Source: Aquilaria yunnanensis (Eukaryota > Streptophyta > Magnoliopsida > Malvales > Thymelaeaceae). Taken from it: DNA of 64,000 bases. The DNA is taken from assembly GCA_039654915.1 (NCBI GenBank), contig CM077593.1:118847413-118911412 (forward strand), in the 5' to 3' direction. Shown one piece after another: positions 10,986 to 25,250 of this stretch (positions are counted from its first letter, which is position 1; the number at the start of each line of letters is the position of its first letter). The notes beneath the pieces are model-generated. The model saw nothing but the letters and a program-made list of their open reading frames with translations. It searched no databases and was not told where the DNA came from. Made by a program: the position numbers and the translations under genes.

Positions 10986-12045
10986 CGATATTTTTATTTT
11001 TATAGACCTGGAAGTATACATATAAACTCTAGAAACATACATATATATTTATGGTTTTTACAAACCCATAAAGCATGCATATAAATCTCATAAACACACA
11101 CACACACACGTTTTTTACAAACTCAGAACATATATATATGTCCTAATAAAATACATAAATATCTGTGCTCTTTATAAACCTAAACATACATATAAAATCT
11201 AGATGCATACATACGTGCAAATCCATGTTATTTTGTAATATAAAACACAAACCTATTTGAACTGCTTCAATGCATACAAATTGGTACAGAACTATACAAA
11301 ACAAACATACCCATGTACAAATCTCATATACAAACCATACAAATCTCTCCCAAAAACACACATGCCCATACCACAAATATCTTAGATTCAAGGTCAATTA
11401 CAGAAATTGAACTCATTTTCATGCAACAAAAAAAAGGTCATTCCTAGAATCAAGCAAATTATGATTGTACTATTCCAGGAGAATATGTACTACTGACTCA
11501 CATCCTCACACAAAGATTGGTTGTAATCTGGTAGTTTTTGTGCCAGTGTAACAAAATGCACAAATAGATCTCTGCTTGCTTTGACTGAAAATCGCTACTG
11601 CCATCACCCTTTGTTGCCATTGCTCGTCTCCCAACTCGCCTTTGTCTGCTCCTGTCAACTAGTAGTTTAGTAAGAAATAGGGCGAATCGATGTCAATTTT
11701 GGCTCTTGAAAAATGGCACATCAAAGGCACAAATAAGATTGGAATCGTGGGTTTAGGGTGTGGGAGATTTTTCTAGGATGCTTTTGTATGGAATAGGTAT
11801 CTAAGAAGGTAAAGATAAATTTCACCAATTTCACTCCTTTAATGCGCACTTCCAAATTTGTTTTGGGTAAATGGATGAGTCCCGTTAGAAACACTAACGG
11901 AATTAGTATGTGTATAAACACATAGGTGGATAGTCTTTATTCTCACAATTTACAACTCTCCCTCTAAAATCCGATAGTACCCCTCCTTCTCATTTGTTTG
12001 CTGCCATACTTTTTGCCTCAACCATTTCTAATTTCCTAAACTAAA
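10986..12045. other. Low-complexity and unassigned spacer
   Basis: 11020-11230 is rich in CATACATATA and (CA)n motifs. 11460-12045 is more balanced in base composition but has no recognisable coding exon. A short inverted repeat CCGTTAG...CTAACGG lies near 11882-11901. Confidence 0.45.
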
Positions 12046-12053
12046 CCTAGAAG

Positions 12054-13296
12054 TAGGGATGTCAATGGATAGGATTTGGGTAGGATGGCACTAAACCCAT
12101 ATCCTATCCATTATGTTAGATATTCAATCCATATCCTATCCACCATCCATCGGTTTTACAATTTTAACATCCATATCTTACCCATTTTAAGGCGGGTAGG
12201 ATCTGGATAAAATCCACTAACCTACTACCTGCTATCGATGATAATAAAAAAATAATTTTATAGCAGAATATCATAATTAAAAAATATTAAAAATTGATCC
12301 TCTAATAAAATAATATCAACAATAAGAGACACATAATTAAGTGCAACAATTAGGTAACTTAAACACGCTAATATAGCTGAATCCAACTACAATGTCTAGT
12401 GCCCGTACAATACAATCTGATAAATTAAACATATGGCTGTAACTTGCACCATCCTTGAATTGACAAGTCAAGATGATATCCATGGAGATCTTTGACGCAC
12501 CAATGCAACTCCGCAAAATGTTAAAATCTGAAGGAAACAAGAACAAGTGTTAGTTTGCAGAATACTAATCATTAAGGATAACAAAATAATTTGGTAGTGG
12601 GGCACTATCTATTAGTTTATTAAGCTAATTAGAAACTTACTATTCTTTCAATAAAAAAAAAGAAACTTATATTCTCGGTCAGAATTAATATCGAGTTTGA
12701 TAGGCATTAGTTGTACAATTAGTATAAAACTTGAGATTAATGTTGATTGGGGTACCTAATGCATGCAAAAATGTTAGAGGTTAATTTGATCAACAGTTAA
12801 TAAACAACAGCTATGCATGTACCGTAGTTAATGAGGCAGCCTGGTTAGAAAAGTCTAGCAGTTTCTGTAGAGACTGCAAAACTGGTCTGGGTTAGTTGTG
12901 AGGGAAAGATTGTTGCAGTAATACATCTTAACAGCCAATCTTCATATTATTCCTATTGGCTCATCTACAGTCTAGGCACCACACACTTCAACATACATTC
13001 ATAATCATTGCAGATCTCAGAAACTATTCTCTAATCTGTTAAGTGTTCCTAACATCCCATGGTTCTCAAGTCAGAAAAAACTAGTTGTTTGCAATAGATA
13101 CACCGTTAGATGCAAGAAAAAAGGGCATTCTCAATAAATTTCAAAGCAAATTAGTATTCGCTAAATAAGGAAATTGAAAACCAATCTCAACCATGCTTAG
13201 GAAATCCATGATCCAAGTTGTTAGTTCCTAGTTGAGCAAAAGTGCATGGTCTAAGCAGCAAAAAAGAAACCAAGTGTATCAACTGAATTCATTTTT

Positions 13297-13349
<53 letters not shown>

Positions 13350-13521
13350 GGGTAGGATACGGGGCGGATGGACCTAAATCCATATCCTATCCACATCCGG
13401 CGGGTACAAAAAAAAAAAAATCCAAATCCTCTCCAAATCCATTTAATTGTAAAAAAAATCCTATCCATCGGATAGGATTTAATCGAATATCCGTCGGGCC
13501 AAATATCCGTTGACATCCCTA
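12054..13521. mobile_element. Non-autonomous hAT element with perfect 8-bp duplication
   Basis: The left end is TAGGGATGTCAATGGATA and the reverse complement of the right end is TAGGGATGTCAACGGATA. It is bordered by the identical 8-bp direct repeat CCTAGAAG (12046-12053 and 13522-13529). Subterminal regions are packed with CCATATCCTATCCA-type repeats in both orientations (12095-12215 and 13350-13500), as expected for hAT transposase-binding regions. The 1468-bp interior contains no transposase domain. It also holds a (TA)n microsatellite. Confidence 0.9.
13299..13348. repeat. (TA)25 microsatellite
   Basis: Fifty bases of uninterrupted TA inside the hAT element at 12054-13521. Confidence 0.95.
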
Positions 13522-13529
13522 CCTAGAAG

Positions 13530-14606
13530 GAGAGGCGAGACACAAAGAGTAAGTGATTGTGTTTTGTTGTTGGTTGTAGCTAGATTGTGTTATTTGCTAA
13601 TGTTATTGCTTATTTGAAATTAGAGTGATAAATTTGACTGAATTTACTATTTGAGATTTTGATTTCTTACACATGTTGGTTTATTGATTGGATTGTATTT
13701 TATCTTTGTTGTTACAATTGAATTTATGTTAGTACTTGTGTTAATTTATTTAGATTTAGTATAATAAATTTGTAATGTCAAAAACTGCAATCGAACCATA
13801 TTTACACGGTGTAGTTTTGCTTAAATTTGTATACAAAGAGGTACAGTTACAATTTTTAAATTACGAAAATGTTTACCATGTAGTACAATTATAGGTTTCA
13901 GAAAAAAGCCACATGAAACCATACTATGAACACCCTATGTCTACAGCTGAACCAACCGAGCCAGCCCACATTGATCGTTCAATTTAATTTTCCAAGTGCG
14001 TTAAGTTCGGTTCAGCTAAAGCAATTTCTTCATTAACTACTCAAAACTGAATGCGCCCTTGAAGCCAACTTTGGACTCTGGAATCTTCCAGCCATCAAAT
14101 TCTACCTGTAAATTGTTGCAAAAACTAGGCCTAAGCATGATTTTAATTTTATCAATATCTTTTGTATATGTATAATATTCGAAGGTGTAGAGATGTAATG
14201 TCCAGTCCGATTCAATATTAAAAATCTCACGTTACTGATAATAGACGAAGGAGAAAAACACTTTAAAGAAACAAGTTGACCATGTGAGGTTGAGGACCCA
14301 TTGTCTGTTTGTCACAAGGCAGCCAAGAAACCCACCAACATTTTCAGATCAGAGCTGGATCTTGGCTGGCTCTACCACTTACAAGAAACTGAATCAGTCA
14401 ATAAAACTCCTTTGACTCAGCCATGAATCCGGAACCAACAGAACAGACGCAAGCTCAAAAGGTCAAAGATACAAACTTGAGTTCTGCTTGCACGAACGAT
14501 TGCAAATGTTATAAGTTCAATCGGGACCTTTACGCGTGTGGATATCAGAACGTGTGTACAAGGATACTGCATTACTGGGCTGATGGAAATGAGCTAGTGG
14601 AAATGC
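13530..14606. other. Spacer and 3' flank of the WD40 gene
   Basis: No exon of a recognised gene is visible. The part next to 14607 is expected to be the 3' untranslated region of the minus-strand WD40 gene; I see no decisive poly(A) signal. Confidence 0.4.
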
Positions 14607-17600
14607 TCAGATTCTGGTCTCAACAACATCAGCCATGAAGATGCTACCTGAATCACACCATCCACCTAGTAAATCCCTGTTTGAGCACTGCAGAATTGAT
14701 TAAAAAGCAAAAGTGCGTTAGCCAATCCGGCCTTAATACATCTAGAGAAGAGTTATACTCAATAGAAGCAAGTGGAATCAAAAGGACAGATGTTGTTTCT
14801 GACCTTACAACCTGGTTGAATCCTTGCGTGCGTGCATTTTCATTTTTTGGGTTATTTCTTTTTCTCCCAATTCATTCATTTTCTTATCTGGTTTGAATTA
14901 GTTGAACTTAAGACCAAGTGGGTTGATTTTATTTTTATTTCAATTGTTCCTTGGGAGGGCAGGCAGGAGGGATTATCAGAGATGTTGACTTTGTAAGGTC
15001 AAACAACTAGCCAACGTTCAAGTTAATTTGATAAGAAGAAAATCAACAAATCACCAAAAGATATTATTGGCTGACCACAAGGCAGAAAAGCCTAGCTGAG
15101 CTGGCTTATAACTGGACAGCCAACAAATTCGCACGGCCAGAAGTAAATTTATGTTGGTTTTATTGAACAAGTGGGAGTTCTACCCAAAAACTGATAAAAA
15201 AATGTGGCAACAACACATGCTGAGTAATACCTTGCTGAAGCCAAGCCAGTTAGAATCTCCCCTAAAAGAAAATACCCTTTTGCTCTCTCTCCATTGACCA
15301 CAAAAAACCTGCAAGCAACTTTTTTTGTTTCAGTGATTAAAGTAAAGGAAACAAAAACAAGCAACATGGAGGAGGGCTATAATATACCATCATGATCCCC
15401 TACGTTGAACAATCTTAAGCACAAGAAGAAAGCAGATACCATGGGATAGCAAAATGTCATCATAGTGAGTCTTGATTCCCCATATGTTGGGGTTAACATC
15501 ATGAAGTTCATGATTTTAATCAAAATGTCATGTCATATTGACATAATAAGTTTGCACAAAGAATTAAGTGGTAAGGTTTCATGTCAAACTCCTGATGCAG
15601 CCCGCATGTGAGGGAAGCATGATACAAATATGAGGGTAAAAGGAAATAACCTCATAGTCAACCCCTTGTATGTAGATATAATCCGAGTTGATTGAGGAGA
15701 AGGCCAGTCCTGTAATCTGCGGCAGCAATAAAGAAATTATCCCGGGCTGCTGTGGCTGGAACAATAAGTTTGAAGCTCCAACAGGAATAAACTTTATACA
15801 AAATACCTGCGCTTCTGTGAAGAGTGATTCGTTAATGGCCTACAAACTGACACCAGAGAGGCAAACACTATTTTTGTTAACACTAAGCGTTTGCTGTTAC
15901 ATCCCATACTTCTTAAGTTCAAAGTCAAGTTGAGGCGATCACCAGAACTTCGGCCAACATATGTTCTGGTTTCTCATATGCAATGTGGATGGGTAAAAAA
16001 TTGTAGTGATTACCAAATCATATTTTCCATTGGTTGCATGGACTATATCCCAACATGCACGTGCCTTCATAAGCAATGGGCAACATTTTCATTTTTCTCC
16101 ATAAATGCAAGAAAGCAAAACACCTTGAACTTGGGCAGTCGTAGGCTCCACAAGTGTGACAAAGTCACATGTGGGAAACCATTTTGACATTGCAAGTCTA
16201 TCTCATGTCTTCTCAAGACAAGGCATCTGTCTTCAGAAAACTCCTTGTTTCTGTCATCTGTGGCACTTGCTCCAGTGATTTCATATCTAATGGCTGTAAT
16301 ATAACTCTTAGAATAATCACTTCCGTCAATAGAATCTCAATCAAATCAAAGGCCTTCTATAGAACCACTAATAATGTTTCCTTTGCAACACTGTGGTGTT
16401 GAACAAAAGACATTATGTTGATACGAGCCATCAAAAAGAAGCAGGTCGACTTGGAGATTTGACATTATTGAGCACAGCATGTTTCTCTTTGCTTGGTATG
16501 TCAAATCAAATGACCTGTATCTGTTTTATGTAAGGATTTTATGTGAGGCTTCATAAAAGTAAATATGTGCAGCGTGCCTAGGCCAAAGGTGAGTGTGCGG
16601 CTTGTATATACCACGTACTTGAAAATTCCTCCAGCTAATTAATTGTACTACAAAGTGATGTACAAAGACACTTACCCAAAGAGGGTCACCACCATGTTAC
16701 CAGAACCTTTTTGAGTCGACCATAGGTTTGTATTGTGTTTCAACCTATTTACATCTACATGGTAAAGTTCTCCCATTAGCATTCTAAAGTTTCAACCTGT
16801 TACATTTATGTCGTAAGTTGTCCCCTATTCCATTTCATGCCACACAGAATTTTCAGTGATCTGCTCACAAGTGTGTCAAAACAAGAACACACCAATGATA
16901 CATTGACTAAGATGGTATATGTACGGGCTTTTCTTTTTCCATAAGGTGGGCAAATCAAAGACTATTACAAATTTCCTTGATCTATTGCAAGCGCCTCTCC
17001 AGTTCCAAAAGCTACATTTGTTAATTTGTTAGCATGACTTGAGAACTCATCTTGCAACATTAAGAAGCACATGGTTCTGCTGACCAAAAATCGTTCATCA
17101 TGCAAATCTTTATCAAGTATAAAAGCACCTTATTACTACATGACACCTAAGCCAAAATCTAAGTGGTTGAAATTAACAAAGCAATAAGCTAACCTCATAT
17201 TTTGAGCAATTCACCCATCTTGAAAGTGCTGACCATCTAAGGCAAAGGGGGAAAAAATCAAGACTTTATCATGCTAGGATCAAAGCCATGCAATACCATT
17301 TATCTGAGAGATGTTTGAGAACAATGAATAACAAGTACTCATGAAAAGTATGGGGAACAAGAATATATGAGGATCAATCAAAAGTAAATAAAATATATTT
17401 TGCATTGATCATATTGCAGATGTACCTGCGAGGATCATAAACAGTCACTGTGCGATCAGCACCACCCACTGCTATATTACCAGTTGAAGAACTGGAAATA
17501 GCATAGAAAATATCACCAGGGGAACCACAAATCCGTTGTAAACAACCACCATTTTCTTTCATTCTCAGATCCCAAACTGTGAGCTGTATAAATTTCAGTA

Positions 17601-20600
17601 TGATGCTAAGCAACAATCTGGTTCATGCACTGCACAGCAAAAATACGATGCCACAATCACATACCTGGCAGCCTTCAGCGACAGCTAATAGCGAACTCTC
17701 ATTTCCATTTCCCAAATCCTTTATGAAGCTCAATGCATATGGATACCAGAGTCTGTGAGGTGTAAATATCAATCAATAGACAACACGTACCACACTCATG
17801 GTGATCTAAGTTCTTACTTCTGAAAGAAATTGAATAATATCATCCTTTGGAAGAAAGAAAATTTTTCAGAGGGTATTGAGAATTGAAATTCCACTACGGA
17901 CCACATTAGTTTGCTATTCCGGTATACCATGTTTCAGTATGTGAAACTGAGGTACCATGTTATGGTCTTAGGACATGGATCAAGTGACAGGGCCATTGAC
18001 AATAAAATCTCCTAATGATTCTTAAACCAAAACTGTGCTTTGAGGAATTTCTGCCCTTTTTCCCTATCGTGAATATAGGTTTAGGCCTTGTTATAGAGAA
18101 CCCTACAATCTCAAAGGCTGCTTAGCGAGAACCTTTCCATCTCAAGAGAATACACTCTTCTGCCTGAAATTGACAACCTCACCTTCAAAATTTCATTCAT
18201 CCAATATAAAACATGCTTACAGCACTTCCTCCACCATAATAGTGGATAACTTACTAACTCCTAGTAACTTCTACTAACTCTCCTATGTACTAGTAACCGC
18301 TACCACTTCATGCTACTACCTATCAAAATAGATAATAATTAAAAACCTAGTATAATAAAACTACTACTAATAAATGACACCTACAAAAATATAGCTAAAA
18401 CTATGATATAGCTACCTAAGTTATAGCTAGTCCTAACACATATTATCACACAATACCTAATAGAACTGAGGTACTACTTGCTCCATATTTTTTGGATGTG
18501 AGAGAGAATGACAACTCTCAAGACTTAAATTCTAATCTCTGAATGTCATCTAGACTTAAACATTTAAGACTCTCAAACAAAAAGAAGTAGACGGCCGACT
18601 AATCTTGCCACTAATTTGTTAACATACAAAACCAAAGAGATATGAATGGTGAACATTCTCTTTGTTGACATAACATTAATAGCAAAACATACAGCAACTT
18701 GATGGAGTTCCTAAAAATAAATCTACTACACAAAATCGCACAAAAGGAATGTTTTCAAATTAAGTGAATAATTAACAAGGAAAAAGGTAAACTAAATTTC
18801 CACAGGTACAATTGATTAAAAAAGAGCAGTTCAACAATGTTTGAGAAAGCCTAAACAAGGAATTTATGAAACAAAAATATTTCCCATTCAGCTACTCAAA
18901 GTCTATGATCTACCAAGAGTCATTGCAAAAGAAAACAATGAAGGATCGTCAGGCCTGACTATAATGCATTACCATATTTGAAACAACAAAATTTAAAATC
19001 CCAACTAACTTGCGGCACAAAATGAGGATATTGTCACGAAACAAATACTTCTCCACAAAGTAACACATCTCTACATGTACATATGAGATAAGAAATGTGC
19101 AATACTTACGTATTTAAAGTTTGGAGATGGATATCCTGGTCGTAGAGATCAATGCTCTTGCAGAAGCTACGAGCTACAGCAACCTGAGAGAGAAACAAGT
19201 ACTGAAATGGCAATTCAAATCTCAAGTATGGAGCTTCATGATGTAGGTGTGAGAAGGAACTAGAACCAAAGAGAGAACACAAGAGAGAGAAGAAGAAAAG
19301 CAAAGGGAGGGGAAATTTCTCTTAATTCAATATCATTCAAAACTTAATAACTAATAAGGGAAACCCTAAAACAAATATAGGCATCTTAAACCCTAAAACT
19401 AAACCCTAGAATAACTAATAAAGGAAACAAATATTTATTAATAGAACCTACCAACAGCCATAAGTAACCTAAGAGATGTAGAATAATTATTAATTCCTAA
19501 AATATACAAACTTCCCATAATTATAGAGATCACTCAAATCCTAAATACAAGAATCATTCTAAATAACAACCAACTTCTCTTACACAGCATCACTTCACTA
19601 GGTTATTAAAAGGAAAGTCAATCTCAGAACTTCCTTAGCCGAGTCTTCAGAAAAGCAACTCATGATTCAGAGCAGTATCATGAAAAAGTACGTGCTAAAA
19701 AATTTCCCTGTTCACTTGCAATGCTAGCCAATGATTGGAAGTAGTATTTTTGAAGGCTAAGGAGTACCAATGTACAAAGGGTCCAAAGTGCAAGGTGTGC
19801 CAGAGCAAAGCAAAGCTCAATCTTCTACATAATTAAGATGACCTAGAGTAGAACAAAAACACCAACTACTTCACATGCTGTTCGAGAAGGCTCAGTCAGA
19901 ATTAAAGAGAATGGGTTTGTCATCACTGCTTGACCTCTTCATAGGGGGATAAATAGTAGGTTAAAAATGAAATCTTCGCTAATTCTCCTCTCTCTCTCTT
20001 GTTTTTGTTTTACTTCCAGCTTTCTCAGTGCAATTCCCTAAGTGCGCCATGTGCATGCGCCTAAGGCAAACTACCCTGGCTAGCCTCCAAAGCCACTGGT
20101 GGCTTGTCACCTGACACCTCAGGCATGAAATAATGATAAAAAGACTACAAAAGCATCCCAGAAAGTGTAAGATTTAGGGAAAATTGAACATGCAGGGAAG
20201 ATAAACGGATTAAATAATACTTTGATTTAAGACATTCCTAGAACTGAACTTGCTTAGGAATGAAAAATGACATACAGCATCAATACAAAATTTCCAATTT
20301 CAATTGAACAACTCTCACAAAGTCACCGACACACTACCAGCTTACACAGAGAAGTTGAATGCTATGCCAATATGATTATTTTGCAAGACTATGTCCCAAG
20401 AAATTTTTTTTTTTAGAAAAAAAAAACTGATCCAAAATCATCAAGGCTGAAAATGATACTGCAGAATTAGGCTATGTATCTAATGCCATATAAGTGAATG
20501 AGTACCATTGACCATTGTTTTGGACTGAAGCAAAGCCCAGCCCAACTGCCTTCTCCAACACCAATATCCTGAGGCAATGCAGAATAGGTGATCCTGTCAA

Positions 20601-23600
20601 CATCTGAAATTTAGCAACAAACATTTATAAGACATCTAAACACTTTAGGTCAGGCGAGAGAAATTTGATAAAAGAAATAAATGCCAGGATATGCACAAAG
20701 GCAAAATGCATTTATGAAATGCTAATGCAGTAGAAGCAAGAAAGCTACTTCTATATAGAAAGCTACTAACAGCTGCCAAAATAACCCCTCCCTCTCCTCC
20801 TGTTGATATCTGAGCATTATCTGTTGCAATATTGCACATAAACTGCTCCGGTATGACTTGAATATATGAGAACTTGTAAAACCTTTGAATCTCATCTACA
20901 CACATATCTATTTGAAAGATCAAAAAATGACTCAACAACAAGAAAACTAGTATATTACTTGGCATCAAATGTACATTTACATGTTGAAATCTTGGGACAG
21001 AATGCTAGAAGAAAAAATTTGTAATCATTATTGACATGACATGATTTAGCTATCATAAAAAATTTCCACTCTGCTGAACCACTTTTTTCTTACCAAAACA
21101 AAAGACGGTGAATGGTTGTTTCTAGGATAGCATAAACCAGAGATATAACATAGAACCAAATAAAGCACTTCAGAAAGGTGTTGAAGCCTCTATCCATCAC
21201 CAAAAGGAAAAACTGCATCTTCCCCTCCCAACTTTGAGTGGGCAATTGATATGCATTACATACCAGAATCAATTGAAAAAGTTAAATGATAGCTTAAAAC
21301 TTTGCAACCCGTGCAACTTTGAGTCCTTAATTTCTTTTTATTTGCTTGACTGAAAAACTTGCTAGATACTTTGAAATGACTTTGGCATGGGCGTATTAGA
21401 CTTGCAGATGGTCAAAAGTCTAACCAGGGCAGGTGTCTAACACCTGTTTCCAAGTCCAATTAACATCTTTTATTTATGTAAATTAACACCTAGTTCATTT
21501 TAACTTCAATCAATTGACTTCAAAATGACTTATTTTTATTCTTATGTATTTTTTACCCAGAACTAATTTTAATTAAAAGCCAATATTATGTAGTTGCAAT
21601 AATCCATTGAAAATACAATTTTGTAATCTTACTAAATTTTTATGAATTTTTTTTTATTTTAAGGCATTAAAAAAGAAAAATTCATAAAAATTTAACAACA
21701 TCATGAAAATTTACTTTCAAATGGATTATTGCATCTACATAATATTAGCTTTCAAATGAAATTGGTTTAAAAGTTCAGGTCACACACCTTCAATTAGGCA
21801 CATGCTTTTTGCATCCAGGAGCTAAGTCACACAACAGCTAGAAGCAAAAGGTGCATGCCTGGCTGAAATTTGCCTCCAATCATTTTTACGTTGAACTGTT
21901 GACAGGAAAAAAACTTACATCCCCTCAATCATGTTTACATTGAACCATTGAGTGGAAGAGAACTTGCATATCCTTGTCAAAGCATCTATTTTGATGTTGC
22001 GTACACCACTTTGAGAGGAGAATGAAATATTTTGGGACAACCAAACATTTGGATAAATGGAGAAAAGTGAGGAAAGGCCTCAAGACAATTCAGAAGCGGT
22101 AGCAACTAGTCAACATATGCATTACCTTTCTAATATTATCTACTAGAAGAAAATGAATTACAACTGAATGGATAGAAAGACACATACTCATTATATCCGT
22201 ATCTTTTCTTTGCTTTTTTACGTGACATAGAGTTATGTACTCCAATATTATGTCAGGTAGTGAGGAAAAAAAAAGTTTGCTTCCCTCATGTGGGTGCTTT
22301 CTTTGCCCCTTACCCCTCAGCTGATAAAAGGTTCCTAGCACCTAAAGTGCATCTTGTGCCTTTGACTATCTTGATCTTATGAAGATTTAAGACATAAGAA
22401 TTACCTAACAATGAAGATAGAAACTAATAAAGTAAGAGTTCTACCATCAAATCATGAAACTGGAAGATGTTACAGTGGAGGGATGGAGGGAGGGTGCGCA
22501 AAGGGAAATTGAATACTGAAATAGAAACAAATGGAGAGGAAGTACTGTAATGTAAGGATGCAGTCCAGAGATAACTTGGCTATGAGCAATGCTTTATCTT
22601 ATGAAAGTTCAAAACATGAAAGTGGCCACAAGTACTCCAGTCAAGCTAGGGATGATGGGCTTGAAGCTAGGGACGAACAACGGAGGCGAGAACATTGACT
22701 GCTGCAGATTTGGGCACTTACCAGGCAGACGGCATTCCCCAGTCAAGCTGCTGCTGTGCGTGCAAGAGAAATGAATGAAAGTGTGGTGTGACTGTGTGAG
22801 GGGAGATATGGCCAGGTAGGTGGATGGCATCAGGGTAATTTTCACAGGTGCTAGGGTGAATCATGATAGAAGTGGATTGTACAGTCAGCAAAAGGTGAAA
22901 AAGTTAAACAAATTAAGTTGTCCAAAAGCTTCGGCCAAAAACAGAGGTTGTCTAAATGCTGAACGAATTGGCTCTAGCATTGCCAAGTTATCACATTGTA
23001 ATTTAGAGGCCCCCAGAATAAAGCTAGTGCTTTGGGTAACCCGCATAAAACCACCCATGGCAATGCCAATGGTTCCTGCAGAAACTTTCTTGGTGCTATA
23101 AATAGAAACTAGTTTTACTAACAGAAACTAAGAGAGTGCGTGTTCTACAATAAAACCATCAAATAGAAAGATGTTATAGTGGAAAGGTAGAGGTCAAAAC
23201 CAACTCAAATAAGGATATAACTAAATCAAGAAAACCTACCTTTACCACTAGGATGCAGTCTAGAGACAATAAGGTGGCCATAAGCATCCACACTTCCCAA
23301 GGCTAAGTTACCATTTTCTGCAATCATTATCACAATACTAACAATGTAAAAGATGCATTGATTACTGCTTATAATGATACTTTTAAAGGACAAAAAGAGA
23401 AATATACATAGTTTCATACAAGATTCCTTGAACAAGAAGAAGTTACAGGAATGCGCACAGATCAATGCAAGCAAGCTGTAGACGAAGAATTTTATATTGA
23501 AAAGAGATCATCCTTGTAACCAATCTGAGGGGGTAAACCTTTTTCCGATAAAACAAATACAGTATTTGTTTCGTGGGAACAAAAACATCAAGATGAGCCA

Positions 23601-25059
23601 ATGAAAAATGTTAAGAAGGCATCAATATGAGCCTCTGACAAATTTTAAGAAGGATGGGAACTGAAAAAGTATATATTTGCACATTATTAGATGCCGAACT
23701 ACCCTGTGCTGCTTTTCTGGAGCTACAAAAGGATAGGGAAACAAATAAGAAGAATAAACTAAGCAGATTACAAGTTTAACTACAACAAAAACCATGCATG
23801 ATTAAGAACAAAATTGAACCGTGCAAATTCTCCAGCCAACAACTCTGAAGGCAAACGACAATACTACTAGGGTCACAAATGGGCTACAAACTGTCAGCAA
23901 TATAAAACTAAATAAAATCTATTCTTCAAGGGAGATGAAATCGCAAATTATCCACTACATTGAGCCATAAACTGACACTTTCACCAATCCTATTCCATAC
24001 AACATTTACAAGCAACAGCAGCCTCACACTCAGAGCTGACAAATTCAACAACAATTGAAAGAAGGCAAATCAAAGTAAAAAAACTAAAATAAAATAAATT
24101 TGATATTTAAGCTACATGGACACATTATAATTCAGAGTTAAGAGCCTTGAAACATGACCAGGCACAGACAAACTGGATCACAGTAGATAAGTCGCTTACT
24201 TTCAACCCCAGCAAGTACAATGCTCTGAATTTCTGAACGATGAGGACAGCGGTTAAGAACGAAAGATTCCAGAACCTTCATGAGTACAAAAACAAATGAA
24301 ATAACTTGCATTGATTTATAGATATTGCAGGTATTTCTCATATAAACCAGAACACGTCTAACATGTTACATTTTGGAGTCATGAAATGAGTACCTGCATC
24401 TCGTCAGCGATGAGAAGGCTGTCCTTCCCTTTATTGACCAAAGAATCTTCTATTGGAACCTATTGGAAAATAAGCAGAGATGTGAAAATCCAAAAGGGTA
24501 AGAAAAATAAAAATCTAACATCTAAAAGTAGTTAATAAACTGAGGACATTAAACTAGAAAACGGTATCACTTCTAACTAATCCTTTATATCAAACGAGTA
24601 TTAAACGAATTAACCCTCCATTTTCAAGTGACTATCATTCACTATAAACTAGTTATACGACTTGGAAATAAAAAGAGCCCTACATGCTCATATTTTAATC
24701 AACTTAAAGAAATTCCAAAACACTACTAGTTCTTTCGCATTTGAAAAAGAACCAGAAAAAAAAAATAGAGGTACTTGTATGCATGCCTGAAGTTTGTAAA
24801 CGTTGCAGCCAGAAGCAATGTAGAAACAACATGAAGCACCGTCTTCGTCGACCTGAAAATGTATTGGGCAAAACAATAAACAAATGCAACTTAAATTAAT
24901 CAAAATTTCAGATGTGGGTATTTGGGAAAAATTAATGGAAGCAAAAATGGGTACATGGAGGGCGAGGCGTGTGGACTGAAGGCTTCCCGGAGATGGGTTT
25001 GGGATCAGCGTTGACGGGACCACCGCTTTTCTCAAGCTCTTTGTCTCTAACGCCGCCAT
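14607..25059 (-). CDS. WD40-repeat protein (transducin-like), 13 exons
   Basis: Thirteen exons join in frame to 362 aa: 25059-24955, 24852-24775, 24459-24394, 24275-24200, 23317-23240, 20603-20506, 19183-19110, 17752-17665, 17583-17426, 17236-17194, 15716-15651, 15308-15231 and 14687-14607. All introns are GT-AG and the phases agree. The first ATG (MAALETKSLRKAV) is the only one in frame that opens exon 1 cleanly. WD40-type blades are visible, for example LTVWDLR (residues about 222-228) followed by GNIAVGGADRTVTVYDPR in exon 9, and SIDLYDQD in exon 7. The C-terminus is GGWCDSGSIFMADVVETRI. The protein probably folds as a beta-propeller scaffold; I do not recognise the partner or pathway and give no symbol. 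Introns are long (up to 2.6 kb) and hold repeats, but the coding sequence is unbroken. Confidence 0.85.
21487..21775. mobile_element. Hairpin MITE, copy 1, right end lost
   Basis: It shares most of its length with the elements at 27370-27712 and 62097-62442, including GCCAATATTATGTAGTTGCA and the self-complementary pair TAAATTTTTATGAATTTTT / AAAAATTCATAAAAATTTAA. It starts with TAA then CACCTAGTTCATTTTAAC. The right terminal inverted repeat present in the other copies is missing after GAAATTGGTTT. It lies in the 20604-23239 intron of the WD40 gene. Confidence 0.75.
22384..22610 (-). pseudogene. Decayed duplicate of WD40 exon 5 and its flank
   Basis: AAGGATGCAGTCCAGAGATAA near 22554 resembles exon 5 of the WD40 gene (AGGATGCAGTCTAGAGACAA near 23250). 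The stretch to the left, AAACTAATAAAGTAAGAGTTC...GGAAGATGTTACAGTGGA, resembles 23105-23195 (AAACTAAGAGAGTGCGTGTTC...GAAAGATGTTATAGTGGA). The order and orientation are the same. The copy lacks an open frame and good splice borders, so it reads as an old tandem duplication of the exon 5 region inside the same intron. Confidence 0.55.
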
Positions 25060-25250
25060 GAACTGCTGTTGGTCTCTCTGTTGTGGCGGGAAATGCTGGT
25101 TATGAAACAACAGAGATGGTGGGTTGCTGTTATCGGTTCGTGTGAACTTAAGGGATAAGAGCTGAAGAAGATGTTTTCGATGTCGCGTCGCGTGCTTAGG
25201 GTAGGCTTGAGCCGGTTGGACACCCTGTCGGGAAGCTTATAGTCTTAATT
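25060..25250 (-). promoter_or_regulatory. 5' flank / 5' UTR region of the WD40 gene
   Basis: This lies directly upstream of the ATG at 25059. The transcription start cannot be fixed; no clear TATA box is seen at a fitting distance. Confidence 0.35.

Noticed and set aside
14423..14638. Plus-strand frames overlapping the WD40 gene
   Set aside because: They are shadows of the last exon and 3' flank and show no family.
19340..19420. Several AAACCCTAAA motifs suggesting telomeric sequence or a telo-box promoter
   Set aside because: They are irregular, lie in an intron of the WD40 gene and have no transcription start evidence.
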